Shown here piece by piece: positions 25,591 to 32,612 of a stretch of 52,821 nt of DNA. The position numbers and the translations under genes were made by a program. The notes below the pieces were generated by a model. It did no database searches and was not told where the DNA came from. It worked only from the letters and a program-made list of their open reading frames with translations. How positions within the stretch are numbered: position 1 is the first letter of the stretch; each line of letters opens with the position of its first letter. The stretch spans positions 1 through 52,821 of the forward strand of contig LNJE01000008.1 in the NCBI GenBank assembly GCA_001587635.1, in the 5' to 3' direction. This stretch comes from Methanofastidiosum methylothiophilum. GTDB taxonomy: Archaea > Methanobacteriota_B > Thermococci > Methanofastidiosales > Methanofastidiosaceae.

Positions 25591-26348
25591 TAATCTTCAT
25601 GCTCCTTTAAGACTCTATGAGGTATTCCATGCCCTATTAATTCTACTGGGCACCCATATAATTTTTCAAATACATCTAGAGAAATACTTTTTTCTCCATG
25701 ATAATATAGTGTTTTGTTGATGCAGCATATTGTCTTTACATGAGAGGATATTGCACCTGTATCATGGGTAACTAAAACAATTGCCATTTTTTCTGAAAGT
25801 TTATGAAGGAAATCATAAAAATTTGTTTCTGCTTGAATGTCTATGTTAGCTGTTGGTTCATCAAGCAATAATAATTTTGGCTCTGTTGAAAGAGCTCTGG
25901 CAATTAAAGTTCTTTGGAATTGCCCTCCGGACAATTTACCAATTTGGGTATTCTTAAGATCTGAGATCCCCATTATTTTCATAGCATTTTCTGCAATATC
26001 CATATCTATTTTAGAATATCTTCTCAAAAAATCAGTATGGCCAATTCTTCCACTGAGAACTACTTGTCCAACACTTATCGGAAAATTTCTATCTATATGG
26101 GCATACTGCGGCACATATCCTACATATTTTCTTCCCTCTTTAGGGGATTTATTGAAAAGAAACACTCTACCCTCTGTAGGAGTAAGTAAACCAAGTATTA
26201 TTTTCAATAAAGTTGATTTTCCGCTACCATTTGGGCCAATAATACCAATAAAATCATCGTTGTAGATATTGAGATTAATATTCTCTAATACTCTATGATC
26301 TCCATAATCAAAAGATAGATTTTCTATTTTTATAATCTCATTTTTCAT
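25590..26348 (-). CDS. ZnuC-type metal ABC transporter ATPase
   Basis: 252 residues. Walker A GPNGSGKS (about 38-45), Q-loop VPQYAHID, signature LSGGQFQR, Walker B LLLLDEPTANID and the H-loop THD are all present, so it should hydrolyse ATP. The sequence around VGQVVLSGRIGHTDFLRRYSK is typical of the zinc/manganese importer ATPases. It overlaps the permease start by 1 nt and follows the binding-protein gene by 3 nt. A strong coupled operon. Confidence 0.94.
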   Translation of the reverse strand: MKNEIIKIENLSFDYGDHRVLENINLNIYNDDFIGIIGPNGSGKSTLLKIILGLLTPTEGRVFLFNKSPKEGRKYVGYVPQYAHIDRNFPISVGQVVLSGRIGHTDFLRRYSKIDMDIAENAMKIMGISDLKNTQIGKLSGGQFQRTLIARALSTEPKLLLLDEPTANIDIQAETNFYDFLHKLSEKMAIVLVTHDTGAISSHVKTICCINKTLYYHGEKSISLDVFEKLYGCPVELIGHGIPHRVLKEHED

Positions 26349-26351
26349 GTT

Positions 26352-27239
26352 CTACTTCTCCTTTATTTTAATAGCAGTTATTTTAAGATTTTCTATATAA
26401 TTCTCAGCTAGAGGATCTATAACTTCTATTTTTCCATCAATTTCTTTTGAGATTATCTCAGCTGCTTTACTACTAAATCCCGGTGAAATAAATATTGTTT
26501 TGAGATTATTTCTCTCTGCTTCCTTGATTATACTTACAATTGATTGCAAAGTTGGCTCTTTTCCTTCGATTTCAATAGCAATTTGCGTTAGATTATAGTC
26601 TCTTGCAAAATACCCCCATGATGGATGAAATACCATAAATGATCTATTTTCAATTATTCTAAGTTCTTTTGTAATCAAAGTATCTGCTTCATCTAATCTA
26701 TGAGTATATATGTCTCTATTTTTTAAGTAATAATCTTTATTCTCTGGATCAGCCATTACAAGGCCTTCATATATATTTTGAACCATTATTTTTCCATTTC
26801 TTAACGATGTCCAAATGTGAGGATCTTTTCCTCCCTTAATTTCAGTTTCATTTCCATCTATGTGTCTCTGTGATTTAGCTTCTATTAATTCAATTCCTTT
26901 AGAACTATCTATAATAAGCATTTTTTTATTTAAATCTCTAATTTTAGCCATAGATTTTACTTCAAACTCTATGCCTGAGCCAATCATAACGTAAACATCT
27001 GCTTTAGATAATTCTTTCAATTGGCTTGGCTTTAAGTCTGCATTGTGCGGATCACTTCCTTGTGGAACTAATATCCATACACTAACTTTTTCCCCTCCAA
27101 TTGCCTCAATCATTTCTTTTTGGGGGAGTATAGACGCATAAACAATGAGCCTATCGCTAAAATCTGTTTTTTGATTTATACATCCAAGCGCTAAAATTAG
27201 AATAAATATTGCTAAAATTGATAAAAAATATTCTTTAAT
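26352..27239 (-). CDS. ZnuA-type metal-binding lipoprotein; start codon non-canonical or frameshifted
   Basis: The solute-binding protein of the metal ABC transporter. Metal ligands of the family are visible: His in GSDPHNADLKPSQL, His in DPHIWTSLRN, His in VFHPSWGYFARDY, and an acidic residue near the C-terminus (EVIDPLAENY). The first in-frame ATG (27113) would remove the signal peptide. The open frame runs back through FIDLIVYASIL-like and LAIFILILALGC, a clear lipobox, to ATT at 27239, which has gaggag 5 nt upstream. ATG 27244 is in another frame; one extra T in the T6 run at 27223-27228 would join them. Either ATT initiation, a true frameshift or a base error. Confidence 0.8.
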   Translation of the reverse strand: MKEYFLSILAIFILILALGCINQKTDFSDRLIVYASILPQKEMIEAIGGEKVSVWILVPQGSDPHNADLKPSQLKELSKADVYVMIGSGIEFEVKSMAKIRDLNKKMLIIDSSKGIELIEAKSQRHIDGNETEIKGGKDPHIWTSLRNGKIMVQNIYEGLVMADPENKDYYLKNRDIYTHRLDEADTLITKELRIIENRSFMVFHPSWGYFARDYNLTQIAIEIEGKEPTLQSIVSIIKEAERNNLKTIFISPGFSSKAAEIISKEIDGKIEVIDPLAENYIENLKITAIKIKEK

Positions 27240-27244
27240 AACAT

Positions 27245-27632
27245 CTCCTCTACCAAATTATATATGTAATAATATTTAAATTTATCTATAATAAAAATTA
27301 ATAAAAAATATATAACAATTTAATAGACTAATTGGCTATAGATCCTATTAATTTTGATACAAGTATTTGTGAATGATTATATTGGAGATTTAGTGCTTGT
27401 GGCCATTATATCATCCACCTTTTCTCATATTCTAATAACTTTTTTCTTAAATTTAATAAGTCATTTATACTGGATCTAACTGTGTGACACACGTTTATAT
27501 AGAAAAAATTGCAAAGTACAAGATTAATAGTTATCGAATATAATTAATTTTATGTCTAAGTATAATCTAATTTAGCCCTTATAAGTACATAAAATATATA
27601 AATAGTTTTTAGAATGAATTTTTTATAATCAA
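27245..27632. other. 388-bp AT-rich gap with promoter-like elements
   Basis: No gene or RNA seen. gtgtgacacac at 27482-27492 is an odd palindrome (GTGTG-A-CACAC) directly followed by gtttatatag, a TATA-like element, pointing right but 140 bp before hisG. aaatatataaatag at about 27592-27605 is the better TATA box for hisG, with start near 27625. Confidence 0.35.
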
Positions 27633-27641
27633 GTGATTAAA

Positions 27642-28511
27642 ATGATACTTAAGATAGGATTACCGAAGGGTAGTCTAGAACAGTCTACCCTTAACATGTT
27701 TAAAAAAGCGGGGTACTCAATTAACATTTCTTCTAGATCATATAAACCTTCAATTGATGACCCAAATATCGAGTGTTTGTTAATTAGAGCTCAAGAGATA
27801 CCAAGATATGTTGAAAAGGGAATAATTGATATCGGCCTAACGGGATTAGATTGGGTAATAGAAAATAATGCGGACATTGTAACAGTTGGTAAATTAATTT
27901 ATGCAAAACAAGGTTTAAAACCTGTAAGATGGGTTTTAGCTGTATCTGAATTTTCAAAGATTAAGACCTTAGAGGATTTAAATGGGAAAAGAATTGCAAC
28001 TGAGGTAGTTAATATTACGAAAAAATACTTATCAGATAAAGGATTAAATGCTTCTGTAGAATTTTCTTGGGGAGCTACAGAAGCTAAAGTTCCGGAACTT
28101 GTTGATGCAATTGTAGATCTTACTGAAACTGGATCATCGCTCAAGGCAAATAATCTTAGAGTTCTTGATACAATTTTAGAATCTACAACTGTGCTTATCA
28201 GTAACAAAGAGTCTTGGAAAAGCAGCTGGAAAAGGAAAAAAATTGAAGATCTTTTTTTATTGCTTAAAGGTGCATTAGCCGCAGAATCAATGGTCGGCGT
28301 AAAAATGAATGTACAAAAGGTAAATTTAGATGAAGTAGTATCTGTATTGCCAGCTTTAAGAAAACCTACAATATCTAATTTGAGTTCTGACGGATGGGTG
28401 GCAGTTGAAACAATTGTCGATGAAAAGATAATTAGGGGATTAATCCCAAAACTGAAGAATGCTGGCGCAGAAGGAATAATTGAATATTCATTAAACAAAG
28501 TAATATATTAA
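27642..28511 (+). CDS. hisG: ATP phosphoribosyltransferase HisG (long form)
   Basis: 289 residues from ATG 27642; the GTG at 27633 is more likely part of the ribosome binding site aagtgat. First step of histidine synthesis: ATP plus PRPP gives phosphoribosyl-ATP. Seen: KIGLPKGSLEQSTLNMFKKAGY, IDIGLTGLDWVIEN, ATEVVNITKKYLSDKG, and the PRPP loop region LVDAIVDLTETGSSLKANNLR. The C-terminal 75 residues form the regulatory ACT-like domain of the long, hexameric type, which binds histidine. No other his gene is adjacent. Confidence 0.95.
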   Translation: MILKIGLPKGSLEQSTLNMFKKAGYSINISSRSYKPSIDDPNIECLLIRAQEIPRYVEKGIIDIGLTGLDWVIENNADIVTVGKLIYAKQGLKPVRWVLAVSEFSKIKTLEDLNGKRIATEVVNITKKYLSDKGLNASVEFSWGATEAKVPELVDAIVDLTETGSSLKANNLRVLDTILESTTVLISNKESWKSSWKRKKIEDLFLLLKGALAAESMVGVKMNVQKVNLDEVVSVLPALRKPTISNLSSDGWVAVETIVDEKIIRGLIPKLKNAGAEGIIEYSLNKVIY

Positions 28512-28517
28512 AATTAT

Positions 28518-29924
28518 TTATTTTTTAATTGGCTTAATAGGCTCTATAGATGATCTTGAAATTGGTTGTTGGGATGGCCTAATATTTTGTTGTTGAGAAG
28601 GTCTAGACACCTTTCCTTTAATATTGAAAGTTCTACCGCCACTTCCGCCTTTTCCTCTGATTAATATAATCAAAAGTATTGCCACTATAATTGCAAGTAA
28701 TATCTCAATTATTGTATGAATAGAAAACGTAGTTAAGCTTTCTCCGCCAGATCCAGAAACGCCACCAAGAATTCCTCCAAGCGGTCTATTGGCTGCATTC
28801 ATAGCATCTTCACATAATTGAACTGATTGGCAGTCATTAATTTCAGTGTAGAGCGCCTTTGCCTCCGAATAGTATGAAACTGCATTTTTTAGGTCTCCTG
28901 TAAAGAATTTGTTTTGACCCTGCATGAATTTATCATTAGCTTCCATTCTTTTGATTAATTTATCAATCTCTTGTACAACTAATATGTTATTATTTTCTTG
29001 ATATATTTCTCTTGCTTGAAGTAAAGATATTTTTGCATTTTCATAATCGCATGCATCGTAATATAATCTTCCCTGGTCATAAAAGTTCTTACCAACGTTC
29101 TTTACCGTCGCACTAATTTCTCTAAACATGTCATAATCTGCGCCATATTTATCAGAATAAATTAGTCTAACCCTAATAACTTGAGTTCCAATAGGGGCCT
29201 CATAAGAAGCTCGAATATAAAGCGAGCCAGTAATTTGCCCCCCAGGTGGCAAAACACTTTGATTGACCGGGGGGTCAATAATTCCTTTAACCATGGGGGT
29301 GTCTTGGACTACGGTCATTTTAAGATTATACGCAGATTCAGTATTATTGATATTACTAATCCTAAACGGAATGTTTGGCAAATACGGAACTACTAATTCT
29401 ACTTCACAAACACCCTGTTCTATATCTATTTGATATCTATCAAATTCAAGAGTTATCAATGGATCATTTCTTTTAATTTTTATTGTAGAGAATACAGTCA
29501 ATAATGAAGGTTCACAGCCTTCCCTACACCCCCCTATTCCAGTAGCCACGACTATAGGGAGTAAATATTCCCCGCTTAATGCCTTTGTAGTAACTTTCAC
29601 TACTAAAATAACACTTGATTCTTGTTCAGGATCCATCCTGACAGGAAATAATTTCTTTCCTTCTATTACTTGAAAAGCAGCTTTTGCTTCCTTTGTCATA
29701 GAATCTTCATCAATGTAAGCAAGTGTATCCCACATTACATCGTTTACAGTATTTTTTACCTTTACAGTTACTTTAAGTTCTTGATTTGGTGTTGCTTCGG
29801 TAGCATAATCCAATGAAACTTGGGGCATTAAATTTTTCGTGCCTTCTTCCGGAGCAACAATTAATGCTCCAAAATTAGAAAATAATACTAATAATATTAA
29901 AATACTCGTTATTGATTTATTCAT
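28518..29924 (-). CDS. Surface-exposed membrane protein with COG1361-like and TPR-like regions
   Basis: 468 residues from ATG 29924. The tttataaa element 25-32 nt upstream makes a leaderless start there likely; ATG 29978 would precede the promoter. Order: signal peptide (SITSILILLVLFSNFGALIV), beta-rich domains of the type seen in archaeal surface proteins (TPNQELKVTVKVKNTVND, then NISNINNTES-like and PGGQITGSLYIRAS), TPR-like helices (YYDACDYENAKISLLQAREIYQ and FFTGDLKNAVSYYSEAKALY), one transmembrane helix (IIEILLAIIVAILLIILI), and a short basic Ser/Gln/Pro cytoplasmic tail. Function unknown; a surface scaffold or secretion-linked role is possible. Confidence 0.75.
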   Translation of the reverse strand: MNKSITSILILLVLFSNFGALIVAPEEGTKNLMPQVSLDYATEATPNQELKVTVKVKNTVNDVMWDTLAYIDEDSMTKEAKAAFQVIEGKKLFPVRMDPEQESSVILVVKVTTKALSGEYLLPIVVATGIGGCREGCEPSLLTVFSTIKIKRNDPLITLEFDRYQIDIEQGVCEVELVVPYLPNIPFRISNINNTESAYNLKMTVVQDTPMVKGIIDPPVNQSVLPPGGQITGSLYIRASYEAPIGTQVIRVRLIYSDKYGADYDMFREISATVKNVGKNFYDQGRLYYDACDYENAKISLLQAREIYQENNNILVVQEIDKLIKRMEANDKFMQGQNKFFTGDLKNAVSYYSEAKALYTEINDCQSVQLCEDAMNAANRPLGGILGGVSGSGGESLTTFSIHTIIEILLAIIVAILLIILIRGKGGSGGRTFNIKGKVSRPSQQQNIRPSQQPISRSSIEPIKPIKK

Positions 29925-30058
29925 ACTATATAAGTAAGACATTAAATTCTTTATAAACTTTTGTATATGGTATGACATAGTTTAATACACATATTATTTA
30001 TATTAGGACCATCTAAAAAGTTTTAAATAGTACTAAGTACAATAGTTTGGTGATATAA

Positions 30059-30835
30059 ATGGTATCTAATCTCCAAGAGCAGATGAAGGCTCAAAAGATG
30101 AACATTAACGAAAGAATGTCAAAAATAGGGAAAAAGATTGCTATCGGAAGTGGTAAAGGGGGAGTTGGAAAATCTGTTGTTACATCTCTTATTGCCTCAT
30201 ATCTTGTAAAACAAGGGAAAACTGTAGGAATACTGGATCTGGATATTACTGGTCCTAGTATACCTATGATGTTTGGGATAAAAGATAAACCAATTGCTGG
30301 TAGCTCTGGCATAATGCCTGTGGTAACTGAAAGTGGGATTAAAGTAATGTCTATGGGTTTACTTTTGTCAAATAATGAAGATGCTGTAATCTGGAGAGGT
30401 CCTCTGATTAGTGGTGCAGTATCACAATTTCTTGCAGATATCGTATGGGAAGAACTAGACTACTTACTATTCGATCTTCCTCCTGGAACAAGTGATGTCC
30501 AACTTACCCTAATGCAAAATATCAAATTAGATGGATTTTTAGTAGTTACTTCACCACAAACTCTTGCTTCTACCATTGTAAAAAAGGCAATAGCAATGGC
30601 AGAAGAGTTGAATGTCAAAGTACTGGGGGCTATAGAAAATATGTCATATGCGACATGCCCTGACTGTGGTAGCAAAATTAGGCTCTTTGGCGATAGTAAA
30701 GAAAACAAGATGGGAGTCCCTATAATAGGCACAATACCAATTGATCCACAGATATCAAAATTATGTGATGATGGAAAAATTGAAAATTATGAAATTGACC
30801 TGGGAGGTACATATAAAATTTTGGAAGGATTGTAA
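30059..30835 (+). CDS. Mrp/NBP35-family Fe-S cluster carrier ATPase
   Basis: 258 residues. The deviant Walker A GSGKGGVGKS (30-39) defines the Mrp/ParA-like class; DLDITGPSIPMMFGI, DLPPGTSD and ENMSY are family motifs. The paired Cys200 and Cys203 (CPDC) can hold a bridging [4Fe-4S] cluster at the dimer interface. It delivers clusters to apoproteins. It overlaps the next gene by one base (TAATG), so the MBL-fold protein is made from the same mRNA. Confidence 0.93.
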   Translation: MVSNLQEQMKAQKMNINERMSKIGKKIAIGSGKGGVGKSVVTSLIASYLVKQGKTVGILDLDITGPSIPMMFGIKDKPIAGSSGIMPVVTESGIKVMSMGLLLSNNEDAVIWRGPLISGAVSQFLADIVWEELDYLLFDLPPGTSDVQLTLMQNIKLDGFLVVTSPQTLASTIVKKAIAMAEELNVKVLGAIENMSYATCPDCGSKIRLFGDSKENKMGVPIIGTIPIDPQISKLCDDGKIENYEIDLGGTYKILEGL

Positions 30836-31686
30836 TGCCTGCTAAAATAAAATGTGTTGTAGATAACAATGTCAAACTCTCCTCAAATTTTTGGGGGGAG
30901 CATGGAATTAGTTTTTTAATTGAAAATAAGGAAAAAATTTTATTTGATACAGGAAGGAGTTTTGAAGCACTCAATCATAATCTCGAAGTATTGGGAGAAA
31001 AAAAAGAAGATATATCCAAGATTTTCTTAAGTCACGGGCACTATGACCACACTGGAGGCCTAATTGAGTTAACAAAACACTGTAATGCAAAAATATTTGC
31101 CCACCCTTCTATCTTTGAAAAAAAATATAAAAAAACATCTTTAGGACCAAAGTATATTGGTGCGCCATTTAAGGAAAAAGATCTAAATAACATCACTCTT
31201 ACAAAAGACAGTATTGAACTATCAAAGAATATATTCACTACAGGGGAGATTGAACGTACTTTTAAATTTGAAAAGGTGTCCGACTTATTCCAGAAAAAAA
31301 TCAAATCCGAATATATTCATGATGAAATAATAGATGATCAGGCTTTAATCATCAAAACTAATATTGGGGGAATTATAATCCTTGGGTGCAATCATTCCGG
31401 GCTATTAAATACAATTGAGCATTCAAAGGATTTAATAGGGGATGATGTTTTCTTAGTGCTTGGGGGCACCCACCTAGTTTCTGCTGATGAAACTAGACTT
31501 TCTAAAACAATAGACTATTTAAAAAAATATGGCATTACTTTATTCGGATTCCATTGCACAGGGGACTATGCTTCGTTTAAGCTTCACTATGCACTCGATA
31601 AAATGTATTGTAGGGGATATACTGGATTTGAAGTATTAACAGAATTTGGAGGATATCACTTGGGAGAAGATACAAAGTGCCAATAA
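30835..31686 (+). CDS. Metallo-beta-lactamase-fold hydrolase, COG1237 type (DHPR-phosphate-synthase-like)
   Basis: 283 residues. The metal motif SHGHYDHTGG (HxHxDH, about 64-73) is intact, with further ligands in GCNHSGLLNT and a late FHCTGDYAS. COG1237 proteins are often named for 7,8-dihydropterin-6-methyl-4-(ribofuranosyl)aminobenzene-phosphate synthase, a step in methanopterin synthesis, but many members are uncharacterised hydrolases. Overlap with mrp indicates coupled translation. Confidence 0.85.
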   Translation: MPAKIKCVVDNNVKLSSNFWGEHGISFLIENKEKILFDTGRSFEALNHNLEVLGEKKEDISKIFLSHGHYDHTGGLIELTKHCNAKIFAHPSIFEKKYKKTSLGPKYIGAPFKEKDLNNITLTKDSIELSKNIFTTGEIERTFKFEKVSDLFQKKIKSEYIHDEIIDDQALIIKTNIGGIIILGCNHSGLLNTIEHSKDLIGDDVFLVLGGTHLVSADETRLSKTIDYLKKYGITLFGFHCTGDYASFKLHYALDKMYCRGYTGFEVLTEFGGYHLGEDTKCQ

Positions 31687-31778
31687 TCATTTAATAATTT
31701 TTAATTAGTTCCATGAATAGTAGTGAAATAATCCCAAAAAATAATTACTTTTTTATAGTTTAGGACTTATTAACTCTT

Positions 31779-32570
31779 ATGAAGGGTTTCAAAAAACGAC
31801 AAAATATTAAAACAGACATAAGGCTTTTAGATGAATTAATTATCACTGGAATCCCTAGAGATTCGTTCATTGTTTTACTGGGAGAAGGTGGAACAGGCAA
31901 ATCCGCCATAGTAGGGGAATTGTGCTATAGATTTCTTATAAAAGGAGAACCTGTGATATATGTAGCGCTTGACAATTCTCCGTCTTCTGTTTTTTCGGAT
32001 ATTGAGAGTCTTGGCTGGGACTTAAGCCCATTTTGTGAAAAAGGACAATTAAGATTTTTAGATTGCTATTCCTTTAGGATGAAAGTAGATTATGATGAAA
32101 AGTGCATTACTGTATTAAGAGAACCTGATGATTTGCCCAATTTTACTGACAAATTAGTAAGTCTGATGGATGGACTTAATATGAATGAAAAAGGTTTAGT
32201 AGTAATAGACTCCCTTACTGAATTCATGACACTATCGGATCCTTCTCAAGTTGTAGAATCTGTAAAAAATTGGAGAGCTAGAGGGGCAAAAGAGCGAAAT
32301 GTATTATTTGTTTCAACTCTTCACTTTGGACTTAAAGCTTTTGAAGGATTTGCCGATGTATTTGATTATATTGTAGACGGCATCGTTGACTTAAGATACG
32401 ATCCAAATTATATGGATCAGGATTTATTGCTCAAACAAATACGAGTTAGAAAAATCAAAGGTTCGGATCATTATACAAACTGGGTTAACTTTGTCATACA
32501 GAAAGGGGGATTAAAGTCCCTTATAATAGAAACTGGAAAATCAAAAAAGAAAAATTTAAAAAAATCATAA
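31779..32570 (+). CDS. KaiC/RadA-superfamily ATPase (single domain)
   Basis: 263 residues. Walker A GEGGTGKS (35-42), the hydrophobic Walker B GLVVIDSLTEF near 150 and the TDIRLLDELIITGIPRDSFIVLLGEGG opening are typical of the single-domain KaiC-like group common in archaea, which are often linked to signalling or archaellum regulation. No archaellum genes are near. The tail is strongly basic (KSKKKNLKKS). ATG 31779 follows a TATA-like ttttatag about 25 nt upstream, so the transcript may be leaderless. Confidence 0.85.
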   Translation: MKGFKKRQNIKTDIRLLDELIITGIPRDSFIVLLGEGGTGKSAIVGELCYRFLIKGEPVIYVALDNSPSSVFSDIESLGWDLSPFCEKGQLRFLDCYSFRMKVDYDEKCITVLREPDDLPNFTDKLVSLMDGLNMNEKGLVVIDSLTEFMTLSDPSQVVESVKNWRARGAKERNVLFVSTLHFGLKAFEGFADVFDYIVDGIVDLRYDPNYMDQDLLLKQIRVRKIKGSDHYTNWVNFVIQKGGLKSLIIETGKSKKKNLKKS

Positions 32571-32612
32571 AATGATTAAATTATCAATTAATGCTCAATT
32601 TATGGTGTGTTT

